Below are positions 44,842-54,058 of a stretch of 64,000 nt of DNA, piece by piece (the first letter of the stretch is position 1; each line of letters opens with the position of its first letter). Position numbers and translations under genes: made by a program. This DNA comes from Xanthomonas sp. Leaf148. Lineage in GTDB: Bacteria; Pseudomonadota; Gammaproteobacteria; Xanthomonadales; Xanthomonadaceae. A model generated the notes under the pieces. It made no database searches and had not been told where the DNA came from. It was given only the letters and a program-made list of their open reading frames with translations. The stretch covers positions 190,921-254,920 of the forward strand of contig NZ_LMOP01000013.1 in the NCBI RefSeq assembly GCF_001423585.1. The letters run 5' to 3'.

Positions 44842-47800
44842 CTTCCACCATTCTAGTCAGCATCGTCATGCCGACCTACAAACCTGCGTATTTCACGCAG
44901 GCGCTGGACAGCTTGCTGGCGCAGACCTACGCAGCGTTGGAGCTGGTGATCTGCGACGACAACGGAGATGGCGCGATTGCGGCGTTGCTGGAACTCAGGC
45001 TAGCGGATGCCACATTCCCGATCCGCTATCACCGCAATCCGTCGCGGCTAGGCGAGCTGGGCAGCACCGTTAAAGGCATAGGGCTAGCACAGGGCGAGTA
45101 CGTCAAGTTCCTGCATGACGACGATGTGCTTGAGCCGGACTGCATTGAGCAGTTGGTGGCAGCGATCGAGCGCAATCCGGGCACGGCAATGGCATCGTCG
45201 CGTCGGTTGCGCATCGACGACGACGGCGCGCCGTTGCCGGACATCCTGGCCACCTGCTTTCCGTTTGCCGACGATGCGTTGATCGATGGGCAGGAGCTGG
45301 TGTCGTTCCTGGCGGACCACACCATCAACTTCATCGGCGAGCCGAGTTGCGTGCTGTGTCGGCGCGCCGATCTGCTGGCTATGGGCGCTGACTTGATGTC
45401 GTTGAACGGTAAGCCGATCCATTGGGTCGGCGATCTGGCGATCTACGTCAAGCTGCTGCGCCACGGCAACCTGGCGCTGCTGTCCAGGCCGCTCACTCAC
45501 TTTCGGGTGTCCAATGCGCAGTTCAGCCAGGCCGGTCGTAATCAGCCCGGCATCGGCGACCAAGGCCACGAGGATCTGCGCCAGGGTATCCGCCAGCTGG
45601 GTTGGCGGCGCGAGACCGGCGACAACCGGCAGGTGCGGGTTGCGCCGCTCAGCCCGCACAAGGCGCGGGTATTCAAGTCGGTAGACCTGGTCAATGCGCT
45701 GATGCAAAGCGCCGGCATGGCCGAGCGGGTGTCGCCGGGCACCTGGCTGGGCGTGCGACACCCCAGCGATGTGCAGCGCGCGTTGATCGATGCCCGCCTG
45801 CAGGCGCATGCCGGCGGGCCACGCATTGCGGTGATGCTGATCGACCGTGATGGCGATGCCGCCGCAGTAGCCACAACCCAGGCCAGTATCGATGCGTTGG
45901 CTTGCTATCGAAATCAGCAGACCTGGGTGGTCAGCAGCGCACCGCAGCAGATGGCCGAGCACGGCGAGCATGGGGTATTGATTGGCGAGGCGGGTCTGGT
46001 GGCCTCACTCAACCAGGCCATTGCAAGGCAACAGGATGTCGATTGGGTGGTGCTGGTGGATGCCGGCAGTGTCTTTACGACCAGCGGCCTGACGATGCTG
46101 GCGCTGGGCATGATCGGGCTGCCCGAGCAGTGCCAGGCGGTCTATGCGGACGAAGTGGTCGCGCTGGACACCGCGCAGCTTGGGCTGGCGTTGCGGCCGG
46201 CGCTGTATCTGGATGCGCTGTTGAGTGCGCCGTCCACGCTGTCGCGGCACTGGCTGTTCCGCCGCAGCAGTCTGGTGGCCGACGGCGGTTTTCCGGCAGA
46301 CCTTGGGCATGCTTTCGAACTCGGCTATCAGCTTGGCCTGGTCGAGCGTTACGGCCTGGCCTGCGTGCAGCACATCGCCGAGCCCTTGTTGGTGGCCGCG
46401 GCCCAGACCCGGCACACCGATGCGGACGAGCAACATGCCATTGCCCGCCATCTGGCCGCGCGCGGGTATGCGGACGCGCGCGTGCACAGTGCCGGCCCTG
46501 GTCGGCATGCGGTGGATTACCAACATGCCCAGCAGCCGCTGGTCAGCATCCTGGTGCTGGTCGATGGCCGTTTGCCGCAGGTGCAGCGCTGCCTGGAAAG
46601 CATCCTGGCCAACACAACCTACCCGCATTACGAAGTGCTGCTGCTGGATCGCGATAGCAACGCTCCGGACCTGCGCGATTGGCTGGCCGGCATCGAAGCG
46701 CTGGGCATGCAGCAGATCCGCGTGCTGCGCTTTGCCGCCGAGACTACGCGTGAAGCGGTCTGCAACGCGGCCGCCGAGCATGCACGTGGGGACGTGCTGC
46801 TGTGGCTGTCGGCCGGCGCTGCGGTGATGAAGGCCGATTGGCTGGAGCAACTGCTCAACCACGCACTCCGTCCGGAAGTGGGTGCGGTGGCCGGCAAGCT
46901 GTTGCGCGGCGACGGCACCGTGCATCACGCCGGCCTGCTGCTGGGCCTGGGGGCACCGGTGGCGCGCGCGTTTGAAGGCAGTGCCTTCGACGAATCCGGC
47001 TATCTGCAGCGCCTGCAGCTGGATCAGAACTACACCGCCTTGAGCGGCGAGTGCCTGATGCTGCCGCGCCAGCTGTTTATCGATGCAGGCGGCTTTGCGC
47101 TGGAGCCGGCACTGGCGCAGTGGAGCGATGTCGACCTGTGCCTGCGCCTGCACCAGGCCGGGTACTTGAATGTGTTTGCCGCGCGCGCGCAGCTGTTGAT
47201 CGACCCACCCGAGCAGACGCCTGCCACTGCGCTGGACGAAGAGGCGATGTATGCACGTTGGTTGCCGGTGATGGCCAACGACCCGGCCTACAACCCGGGG
47301 TTTTCGCTGGACCCGGGCGCGGGCTTTGCGCTGGCCGACCCGCGCGCCAGCTGGCGGCCATTGCAGTCGTGGCGACCGCTACCGAGCGTGATCGCACTGC
47401 CGGCCGATATCGAAGGCTGCGGACACTACCGGGTGATCCAGCCGCTGCGCGCCCTGCGCGAGGCCGGGCTGGCCGAGGGCGTGTTGTTCAACGGCTATCT
47501 GGAGATCAGTGAGCTGGCACGTCAGGATCCCGACGTGGTGATCCTGCAACGCCAGGTGGGCGAAGCGCGGCTGGAGGCGATGCGGCGTATGAAGGCCTTG
47601 TCGCGCGCGTTCAAGGTCTACGAGCTGGACGATTACCTGCCCAACCTGCCGCTGAAAAATACCCATCGCGCGCAGATGCCCAAGGACATTCTCAAGACCG
47701 TGCGGCGCGGGCTGGGCCTGGTGGACCGCTTTGTGGTGTCCACGCCTGCGTTGGCCGAAGCGTTTGCCGGGCTGCACAGCGATATCCGCGTGGCCGAAAA

Positions 47801-48365
47801 CCGCCTGCCGCCGCATTGGTGGGACGCCTTGCCAGAGCGCGGCATCCGCCACGGCGGCAAGCCGCGGATCGGTTGGGCCGGCGGCGCCAGCCATACCGGC
47901 GACCTGGAACTGATCGCCGACGTGGTGCGCGAACTGGCCGACGAGGTCGAATGGGTGTTCATGGGGATGTACCCGTTCGCGCTGCGCCAGCACGTGCACC
48001 AGTTCCAGCCCGGCGTGCCGATCGATCACTACCCGGCCGCGCTGGCCGCGCTGGATCTGGATCTGGCGCTGGCACCGGTGGAGCAAAACCTGTTCAACGA
48101 GTGCAAAAGCAATCTGCGACTCTTGGAATATGGCGCTTGCGGTTATCCGGTGATCGCCAGCGACGTGCGTTGCTACCAGGGCAACCTGCCGGTGACGCTG
48201 GTGAAAAACCGCTACCGCGACTGGATCGGGGCGATCCGCGAGCATCTGTCCGACCCGGCCGCTTCAGCAGCGAAAGGCGCAGCGTTGCGCGAGGCAGTGC
48301 GCCGCGACTGGATGTTGAGCGGCAGCCATCTGGACACCTGGCAAGCCGCCTGGTTGCCGGACTAG
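44838..48365 (+). CDS. Giant multidomain glycosyltransferase (GT2-GT2-GT4-like), probable flagellin glycosyltransferase
   Basis: A 1175-residue cytoplasmic protein. An N-terminal GT2 domain (about 1-220) has VSIVMPTYKPAYFTQALDSL and an acidic metal site (FLHDDDVLEPD). A second GT2-like domain (about 560-800) has VSILVLVDGRLPQVQRCLES and LSGECLMLPR. A C-terminal GT-B/GT4-like domain (about 860-1175) has DIEGCGHYRVIQPLRAL, RIGWAGGASHTGD and NLRLLEYGACGYPVIASD. Three catalytic units could build a short oligosaccharide on FliC. I chose the ATG at 44838; a GTG at 44724 would add 38 unlikely residues. It is the last gene of the island. Confidence 0.85.
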   Translation: MTSTILVSIVMPTYKPAYFTQALDSLLAQTYAALELVICDDNGDGAIAALLELRLADATFPIRYHRNPSRLGELGSTVKGIGLAQGEYVKFLHDDDVLEPDCIEQLVAAIERNPGTAMASSRRLRIDDDGAPLPDILATCFPFADDALIDGQELVSFLADHTINFIGEPSCVLCRRADLLAMGADLMSLNGKPIHWVGDLAIYVKLLRHGNLALLSRPLTHFRVSNAQFSQAGRNQPGIGDQGHEDLRQGIRQLGWRRETGDNRQVRVAPLSPHKARVFKSVDLVNALMQSAGMAERVSPGTWLGVRHPSDVQRALIDARLQAHAGGPRIAVMLIDRDGDAAAVATTQASIDALACYRNQQTWVVSSAPQQMAEHGEHGVLIGEAGLVASLNQAIARQQDVDWVVLVDAGSVFTTSGLTMLALGMIGLPEQCQAVYADEVVALDTAQLGLALRPALYLDALLSAPSTLSRHWLFRRSSLVADGGFPADLGHAFELGYQLGLVERYGLACVQHIAEPLLVAAAQTRHTDADEQHAIARHLAARGYADARVHSAGPGRHAVDYQHAQQPLVSILVLVDGRLPQVQRCLESILANTTYPHYEVLLLDRDSNAPDLRDWLAGIEALGMQQIRVLRFAAETTREAVCNAAAEHARGDVLLWLSAGAAVMKADWLEQLLNHALRPEVGAVAGKLLRGDGTVHHAGLLLGLGAPVARAFEGSAFDESGYLQRLQLDQNYTALSGECLMLPRQLFIDAGGFALEPALAQWSDVDLCLRLHQAGYLNVFAARAQLLIDPPEQTPATALDEEAMYARWLPVMANDPAYNPGFSLDPGAGFALADPRASWRPLQSWRPLPSVIALPADIEGCGHYRVIQPLRALREAGLAEGVLFNGYLEISELARQDPDVVILQRQVGEARLEAMRRMKALSRAFKVYELDDYLPNLPLKNTHRAQMPKDILKTVRRGLGLVDRFVVSTPALAEAFAGLHSDIRVAENRLPPHWWDALPERGIRHGGKPRIGWAGGASHTGDLELIADVVRELADEVEWVFMGMYPFALRQHVHQFQPGVPIDHYPAALAALDLDLALAPVEQNLFNECKSNLRLLEYGACGYPVIASDVRCYQGNLPVTLVKNRYRDWIGAIREHLSDPAASAAKGAALREAVRRDWMLSGSHLDTWQAAWLPD

Positions 48366-48437
48366 CGCGGGGACGCTGCTTCAGCGTTCTCCCGCTTGCG
48401 GTGAAACGGATGCGTGGCTGTGTGAATTGACGGTGGT

Positions 48438-48606
48438 GCCCTCATCCGGCGCTGCGCGCCACCTTCTCCCGCTAGCGGGAGAAGGGAAAGCCTGGCTGCG
48501 CGCGACTGGTCGGTTGCACGCAACTGGTCGGTTGCACTGCAACTGGTCGCCCACCGGCTCCCTTCCCTCGCTTGCGGGGGAAGGTGCCCGAAGGGCGGAT
48601 GGGGGC
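48438..48606. repeat. Direct repeat, first copy (about 170 bp)
   Basis: Copy 1 of a unit repeated with a period of 231 bases. It opens with CCCTCATCCGGCGCTGCGCG, then a hairpin TTCTCCCGCTAGCGGGAGAA, then alternating CAACTGGTC/GGTTGCA words, and ends with a reversed sequence GGGGGAAGGTGCCCGAAGGG. The ends resemble the widespread CCCTCATCCGCCCTTCGGGCA intergenic repeat. No gene is seen anywhere in 48366-48907. Confidence 0.85.
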
Positions 48607-48668
48607 ATGCGTCCACACTCCGGCGCCGCGCGTTGCTCTGCCTGCAGCCGCGTGGCAATTACCGTCGC

Positions 48669-48837
48669 GCCCTCATCCGGCGCTGCGCGCCACCTTCTCC
48701 CGCCAGCGGGAGAAGGGAAAGTCTGGCTGCACGCAACTGGTTGGCTGCGCGCAACTGATCGGTTGCACTGCAACTGGTCGCCCACCGGCTCCCTTCCCTC
48801 GCTTGCGGGGGAAGGTGCCCGAAGGGCGGATGGGGGC
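48669..48837. repeat. Direct repeat, second copy (about 170 bp)
   Basis: Copy 2 of the same unit, differing at only a handful of positions, for example in the CAACTGGTC words. It ends about 70 bases before the fliE sigma54 promoter. The internal hairpins (TTCTCCCGCCAGCGGGAGAA) may end transcripts coming from the glycan island. Confidence 0.85.
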
Positions 48838-48907
48838 GATCTCGCTGCAACGTTCCCGCCGACAGGCGCGACAGGAATGCCCCGTGCCGGAATCCCGGCG
48901 CGATTTC

Positions 48908-48921
48908 GGCACGCCGCTTGC
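48908..48921 (+). promoter_or_regulatory. Sigma54 promoter of the fliEFGHIJK operon
   Basis: GGCACGCCGCTTGC, GG-N10-GC, with the ideal GGCACG and TTGCA halves. Predicted +1 near 48933 leaves about 23 nt before the fliE ATG. Confidence 0.88.
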
Positions 48922-48955
48922 ATTGGTGTGGATGCCTCCCTGGCTGACCGCACCC

Positions 48956-49327
48956 ATGAGCGACTCCGTTACCTCGATTCTTTCGCAGATCCGCAGCTAC
49001 CAGACTCAGATGGGCCAAGGCCCGATGGGTGCGGTGGGCGATGCGGCGCGCGGCAATCAGATCCAGGGATTGGCTGGCGCACAGGGAACGCCGGCAACCC
49101 AGGCGCCCAGCTTCAGCGAGACCTTGCGCGGCGCCATCGGCGGCGTCAACGAGGCCCAGCAGAAGTCAGGTGCGCTGGCCAAAGCATTCGAAATGGGCGA
49201 CCCCAGTGCCGATCTGGCACGGGTCATGGTCGCCTCCCAGCAATCCCAGGTGGCCTTCCGCGCCACTGTCGAAGTCCGCAACCGTCTCGTCCAGGCTTAT
49301 CAGGACGTCATGAACATGCCGCTGTAA
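48956..49327 (+). CDS. fliE: MS-ring/rod adapter protein FliE
   Basis: A 123-residue protein that links the FliF MS ring to the rod and is the first axial export substrate. The C-terminal half is diagnostic (FSETLRGAIGGVNEAQQKSG, DPSADLARVMVASQQSQVAFRATVEVRNRLVQAYQDVMNM in outline). The start is the ATG at 48956: an ATG 24 bases earlier would lie at the predicted transcription start. It is the first gene of fliEFGHIJK. The N-terminal extension (about 40 residues) is longer than in enterics. Confidence 0.92.
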   Translation: MSDSVTSILSQIRSYQTQMGQGPMGAVGDAARGNQIQGLAGAQGTPATQAPSFSETLRGAIGGVNEAQQKSGALAKAFEMGDPSADLARVMVASQQSQVAFRATVEVRNRLVQAYQDVMNMPL

Positions 49328-49340
49328 AGGTCGAACACCC

Positions 49341-51065
49341 ATGGCACTCGCAATCAGCAGAGAAAACATGAACCAGAACGCCGAAAAGGCGGGCCAGTGG
49401 TTCGACCGTGTCCGTAGCCTGCAGATCACCCGCAAGCTGACCATGATGGCGATGATCGCCCTGGCGGTAGGTGCCGGCCTGGCGGTGTTCTTCTGGTCGC
49501 AGCAGCCGGGCTATCAGTCGCTTTACACCGGCCTGGACGAAAAGGGCAACGCCGAGGCGGCCGACCTGCTGCGCACCGCGCAGATCCCGTTCAAGATCGA
49601 CCAGGGCACCGGCGCCATCTCGGTACCGCAGGACCGTCTGTACGACGCGCGCCTGAAGCTGGCCGGCTCCGGCCTGACCGGTAAGGAAACCGGCGGCGGT
49701 TTCGAGCTGATGGAAAAGGACCCGGGCTTCGGCGTCAGCCAGTTCGTGGAAAACGCCCGCTACCAGCACGCGCTGGAAACCGAACTCTCGCGCACCATCA
49801 GCACCCTGCGCCCGGTGCGCGAGGCGCGGGTGCATCTGGCCATTCCCAAGCCCAGCGCCTTCACCCGCCAGCGTGACGTCGCCAGCGCCTCGGTGGTGCT
49901 GGAGTTGCGCGGTGGCCAGGGTCTGGAGCGCAATCAGGTGGATGCCATCGTCAATTTGGTGGCGTCCAGCATCCCGGACATGACCCCGGAGCGGGTGACC
50001 GTGGTCGACCAGAGCGGCCGCATGCTCTCCATTGCCGACCCCAACAGCGACGCCGCCCAGCACGCCGCCCAGTTCGAACAGGTGCGTCGCCAGGAAAGCT
50101 CCTACAACCAGCGCATCCGCGAATTGCTGGAACCGATGACCGGCCCGGGCCGGGTCAACCCGGAAGTCAGCGTGGACATGGACTTCTCGGTAGTTGAAGA
50201 AGCCCGCGAACTCTATAACGGCGAGCCGGCCAAGCTGCGCAGCGAGCAGGTCAGCGACAGCAGCACCAGCGCCACCGGCCCGCAGGGCCCTCCGGGCGCC
50301 ACCAGCAACAGCCCCGGCCAGCCGCCGGCTCCGGCCGTCGCCGGTGCGCCGGGCACCCCGGCTGCCGCCAACGGCCAGGCCGCCGCCCCGGCCGCGCCGA
50401 CCGAAAGTTCCAAGAGCGCCACCCGCAATTACGAATTGGACCGAACCTTGCAACACACCCGTCAGCCGGCCGGCCGCATCAAGCGGGTGTCGGTGGCGGT
50501 GCTGCTGGACAACGTCCCGCGCCCCGGTGCCAAGGGCAAGATGGTCGAGCAGCCGCTCACCGCCGCCGAGCTCACCCGCATCGAGGGCCTGGTCAAGCAG
50601 GCGGTAGGCTTTGATGCGGCACGTGGCGACACGGTGTCGGTGATGAATGCCCCGTTTGTGCGGGAAGCGGTTGCGGGCGAGGAAGGCCCCAAGTGGTGGG
50701 AAGACCCGCGCGTGCAGAACGGTCTGCGCCTGCTGGTCGGTGCGGTGGTGGTGCTGGCGCTGCTGTTCGGCGTGGTACGCCCCACCCTGCGTCAACTCAC
50801 CGGCGTGACCGCGATCAAGGAAAAACACCGCAAGGGCGGCAACGATGGCACTCCACAGAGCGCCGACGTGCGGATGGTCAACGAAGACAACGACCTGATG
50901 CCCGGCCTGGAAGAAGACACCGCGCAGATCGGTCAGGAACGCAAGACCCCGATCGCCCTGCCGGATGCCTACGAAGAGCGCATGCGCGTGGCGCGCGAAG
51001 CAGTCAAAGCCGATTCAAAACGTGTCGCACAAGTCGTAAAGGGATGGGTCGCCAGTGAAGCCTGA
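49341..51065 (+). CDS. fliF: Flagellar MS-ring protein FliF
   Basis: A 574-residue inner-membrane ring protein with two membrane segments (about 34-54 and 459-480). The periplasmic ring-building motifs include YQSLYTGLDEKGNAEAADLL, GFELMEKDPGFGVSQFVENARYQ and the YscJ/FliF signature. A Pro/Ala/Gly-rich low-complexity segment of about 50 residues lies near 310-360, as is usual in the variable RBM3 loop. The C-terminal tail (EERMRVAREAVKADSKRVAQVVKGW) binds FliG. Its end overlaps the fliG start by 11 bases. Confidence 0.95.
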   Translation: MALAISRENMNQNAEKAGQWFDRVRSLQITRKLTMMAMIALAVGAGLAVFFWSQQPGYQSLYTGLDEKGNAEAADLLRTAQIPFKIDQGTGAISVPQDRLYDARLKLAGSGLTGKETGGGFELMEKDPGFGVSQFVENARYQHALETELSRTISTLRPVREARVHLAIPKPSAFTRQRDVASASVVLELRGGQGLERNQVDAIVNLVASSIPDMTPERVTVVDQSGRMLSIADPNSDAAQHAAQFEQVRRQESSYNQRIRELLEPMTGPGRVNPEVSVDMDFSVVEEARELYNGEPAKLRSEQVSDSSTSATGPQGPPGATSNSPGQPPAPAVAGAPGTPAAANGQAAAPAAPTESSKSATRNYELDRTLQHTRQPAGRIKRVSVAVLLDNVPRPGAKGKMVEQPLTAAELTRIEGLVKQAVGFDAARGDTVSVMNAPFVREAVAGEEGPKWWEDPRVQNGLRLLVGAVVVLALLFGVVRPTLRQLTGVTAIKEKHRKGGNDGTPQSADVRMVNEDNDLMPGLEEDTAQIGQERKTPIALPDAYEERMRVAREAVKADSKRVAQVVKGWVASEA

Positions 51066-52065
51066 AACACAACCGATGACTGGAGTGCAACGCGCCGCGG
51101 TGTTGTTGCTGTCGCTGGGTGAAAGCGATGCAGCCGAAGTGCTCAAGCACATGGACCCCAAGGAAGTGCAGAAGATCGGCATCGCCATGGCCACCATGAC
51201 CGGCATTTCGCGCGATCAGGTCGAGAAGGTGATGGACGACTTCAACGGCGAACTGGCCGGCAAGACCTCGCTGGGCGTGGGCGCCGACGACTACATCCGT
51301 AACGTGCTGATCCAGGCGCTGGGCGCCGACAAGGCCGGCGGCCTGATCGACCGCATCCTGCTGGGCCGCAACACCACCGGCCTGGATACCCTGAAATGGA
51401 TGGATCCGCGCGCGGTCGCCGACCTGGTGCGCAACGAACACCCGCAGATCATCGCCATCGTGATGGCGCATCTGGATAGCGACCAGGCCGCAGAGGCGCT
51501 GAAGCTGCTGCCCGAGCGCACCCGCGCCGACGTGCTGCTGCGCATCGCCACCCTGGACGGCATCCCGCCGAACGCGCTGAGCGAGCTCAACGACATCATG
51601 GAGCGCCAATTTGCCGGCAACCAGAACCTGAAGTCGTCCAACGTGGGCGGCATCAAGGTGGCGGCCAACATCCTCAACTTCCTGGACACCGGCCCGGAGC
51701 AAGGCGTGCTGGGCGAGATCGGCAAGATCGACGCCGACCTGGCCAGCAAGATCCAGGACCTGATGTTCGTGTTCGACAACCTGGTGGACCTGGACGACCG
51801 CGGCCTGCAGACGCTGCTGCGCGAAGTCTCCGGCGAGCGCCTGGGCCTGGCCCTGCGCGGCGCCGACACCAAGGTGCGCGAAAAGATCACCCGCAACATG
51901 TCCCAGCGCGCTGCCGAGATCCTGATCGAAGACATGGAAGCGCGTGGCCCGGTGCGCCTGGCCGACGTGGAAGCGGCGCAGAAGGAAATCCTCACCATCG
52001 TCCGCCGTCTGGCTGACGAAGGCGCTATCAGCCTCGGCGGCGCCGGTGCGGAGGCCATGGTATGA
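51055..52065 (+). CDS. fliG: Motor switch protein FliG
   Basis: A 336-residue rotor protein that contacts the stator and FliF. The GTG start at 51055 overlaps fliF; an ATG at 51076 is possible. The three FliG domains are present: N-domain (AAVLLLSLGESDAAEVLKHM), middle domain with the EHPQ motif (RNEHPQIIAIVMAHL), and C-domain with charged residues for torque (LREVSGERLGLALRGAD, REKITRNMSQRAAEILIEDME). ATGA overlap with fliH. Confidence 0.95.
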   Translation: MKPETQPMTGVQRAAVLLLSLGESDAAEVLKHMDPKEVQKIGIAMATMTGISRDQVEKVMDDFNGELAGKTSLGVGADDYIRNVLIQALGADKAGGLIDRILLGRNTTGLDTLKWMDPRAVADLVRNEHPQIIAIVMAHLDSDQAAEALKLLPERTRADVLLRIATLDGIPPNALSELNDIMERQFAGNQNLKSSNVGGIKVAANILNFLDTGPEQGVLGEIGKIDADLASKIQDLMFVFDNLVDLDDRGLQTLLREVSGERLGLALRGADTKVREKITRNMSQRAAEILIEDMEARGPVRLADVEAAQKEILTIVRRLADEGAISLGGAGAEAMV

Positions 52066-52682
52066 ACGACGTGGTCACCCGCTGGCTGGCCCCCGACCTG
52101 CACATGGCCCTGGCCGCGCCGGAACCGGAGTTCGACGAACCGGCCGTCTACGAGCCGGTGCTGCGCCCGCCGACCCTGGAAGAAATCCAGGCCATCGAAG
52201 ACGCCGCCCAGCAGGAAGGCTTTGCCCGCGGCCATGCCGAAGGCTTTGCCCAGGGCCAGTCCGAAGTGCGCCGTTTGACCGCGCAGATCGACGGCATCCT
52301 GGACAACTTCACCCGCCCGCTGGCCCGACTGGAAAACGAAGTGGTCGGCGCGCTCGGCGAGCTGGCCGTGCGCATCGCCGGTCAGCTGGTCGGGCGTGCC
52401 TACCAGGTGGAACCGCAACTGCTGGCCGACCTGGTCGGCGAGGCCGTGGATGCGGTCGGCGGCGCCGGCCGCGAGGTCGAAGTGCGCTTGCACCCGGACG
52501 ACATCACCGCGCTGCTGCCGCATCTGGCGCCCAGCAGCACCACCCGCGTGGCCCCGGACATGAGCCTGAGCCGCGGCGACCTGCGCGTACATGCCGAAAG
52601 CGTGCGCGTGGACGGCACCCTGGAAGCGCGCCTGCGGGCCGCGCTGGAGACAGTCATGCGCAAATCCGGAGCGGGCCTGTGA
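52062..52682 (+). CDS. fliH: Flagellar export ATPase regulator FliH
   Basis: A 206-residue peripheral protein that holds FliI and links it to the C ring. It includes an AxxxG-type helix (EEIQAIEDAAQQEGFARGHAEGFAQGQ) and the FliH/YscL C-terminal domain (LAVRIAGQLVGRAYQVEPQLLADLV, VRLHPDD, DGTLEARLRAALE). It overlaps fliG (ATGA) and fliI (GTGA), so stoichiometry is set by coupling. Confidence 0.92.
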   Translation: MNDVVTRWLAPDLHMALAAPEPEFDEPAVYEPVLRPPTLEEIQAIEDAAQQEGFARGHAEGFAQGQSEVRRLTAQIDGILDNFTRPLARLENEVVGALGELAVRIAGQLVGRAYQVEPQLLADLVGEAVDAVGGAGREVEVRLHPDDITALLPHLAPSSTTRVAPDMSLSRGDLRVHAESVRVDGTLEARLRAALETVMRKSGAGL

Positions 52683-54055
52683 GCGCCCTGTTCGGCGCCA
52701 CCCCGGCCGATTGGCTGGATGCACGCAATCTGCGCCTGGCCACCCGGCTGGGTACGCTTGGCCTGGAACCCACCGCCGGCCGCACGTTGATCCGCGAAGG
52801 CATCCTGCGCCGCGCCGTCGGCCTGACCCTGGAAGCCACCGGCTGCGAAGCGCCGATGGGCGCCACCTGCAAGGTCGAAGTCGATGGCGGCTGGGTGGAT
52901 GCCGAAGTGGTCGGCTTTGCCGGCGAACGGACCTATCTGATGCCCAGCGCCGAACTGCACGGCCTGCTGCCCAACGCCCGCGTGGTGCCCTCGCGGCGCC
53001 GCGGTGGCGTGGAAGTGGGCGAAGGCCTGCTCGGCCGCGTCATCGACAGCGATGGCACCCCGCTGGACGGCAAGGGCCCGATCCGCGGCGAAGGCAGCGT
53101 CAGCATGGCCGGCATGTCGATCAACCCGCTGGCGCGCGAGCCCATCACCACCTCGCTGGATGTGGGCGTGCGCGCCATCAACGCCATGCTGCCGATCGGC
53201 CGCGGTCAGCGCGTGGGCCTGTTCGCCGGCTCCGGCGTCGGTAAATCGACGCTGCTGGGCATGATGACCCGCTTCACCTCGGCCGACGTCATCGTGGTCG
53301 GCCTGATCGGCGAACGTGGCCGCGAAGTGCGCGATTTCGTCGAAACCACCCTGGGCGAAGAAGGCCTGCGCCGCGCCGTGGTCGTGGCCGCCCCGGCCGA
53401 CCGCCCGCCGCTGGCGCGCCTGCACGGCGCCTACCGCGCCACGGCGATTGCCGAATGGTTCCGCGACCAGGGCTTGAACGTGTTGTTGCTGATGGATTCG
53501 CTGACCCGCTTCGCCCAGGCGCAGCGCGAGATCGGCCTGTCGGTCGGCGAGCCGCCCACCACCCGCGGCTACCCGCCGTCGGTGTTCGCCAAATTGCCGG
53601 CGCTGGTGGAACGTGCCGGCAACGGCGCCAAGGGCCGCGGCTCGATTACTGCCTTCTACACCGTGCTGACCGAGGGCGACGACCCGCAGGACCCGATTGC
53701 CGACGCCGCCCGCGCCATTCTGGACGGCCATATCCTGCTCTCGCGTCGGGTTGCCGACAGCGGCCTGTACCCGGCCATCGACCTGGAATCGTCGGTCAGC
53801 CGCGTGGTGCAGGACATCGCCGACGAACCCTGGCGCCTGCGTATCCGCAAGCTCAAGCGCCTGCTCTCTGCCTACACCGCCAACCGCGACCTGATCGCCA
53901 TCGGCGCCTACCAGCGCGGCAGCGACCCGGCCACCGACGAAGCATTGGCGCGCTGGCCGGAGATCGTCGAATTCCTTGGCCAGGACGTCCACAAGGCATC
54001 GCTGCTGAGCGATAGCCTGTCCGCGCTGCAGCAGCTGGTGGAACCCGAGAACTAA
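52679..54055 (+). CDS. fliI: Flagellar export ATPase FliI
   Basis: A 458-residue hexameric ATPase of the export apparatus, related to the F1 beta subunit. Walker A is AGSGVGKS (183-190), Walker B is in NVLLLMDSLTRFAQAQ, and the catalytic glutamate region is VGLIGERGREVRDF. The GTG at 52679 overlaps the fliH stop as GTGA. The frame is open far upstream through fliH, but those residues do not match FliI, so the GTG is preferred. Confidence 0.95.
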   Translation: MSALFGATPADWLDARNLRLATRLGTLGLEPTAGRTLIREGILRRAVGLTLEATGCEAPMGATCKVEVDGGWVDAEVVGFAGERTYLMPSAELHGLLPNARVVPSRRRGGVEVGEGLLGRVIDSDGTPLDGKGPIRGEGSVSMAGMSINPLAREPITTSLDVGVRAINAMLPIGRGQRVGLFAGSGVGKSTLLGMMTRFTSADVIVVGLIGERGREVRDFVETTLGEEGLRRAVVVAAPADRPPLARLHGAYRATAIAEWFRDQGLNVLLLMDSLTRFAQAQREIGLSVGEPPTTRGYPPSVFAKLPALVERAGNGAKGRGSITAFYTVLTEGDDPQDPIADAARAILDGHILLSRRVADSGLYPAIDLESSVSRVVQDIADEPWRLRIRKLKRLLSAYTANRDLIAIGAYQRGSDPATDEALARWPEIVEFLGQDVHKASLLSDSLSALQQLVEPEN

Positions 54056-54058
54056 TCC

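Noticed and set aside
36597-48365. Prophage or integrative element as source of the glycan island
   Set aside because: No integrase, tRNA target, direct flank repeats or phage genes are visible; only mild differences in codon use.
51944-52678. N-terminal extension of FliI through the fliH region
   Set aside because: The Arg/Pro-rich sequence is an out-of-frame reading of fliH; the GTG at 52679 overlaps the fliH stop in the usual way.
52400-53992. 530-codon minus-strand frame opposite fliI and fliH
   Set aside because: Shadow of FliI, whose Walker motifs prove the plus strand codes.
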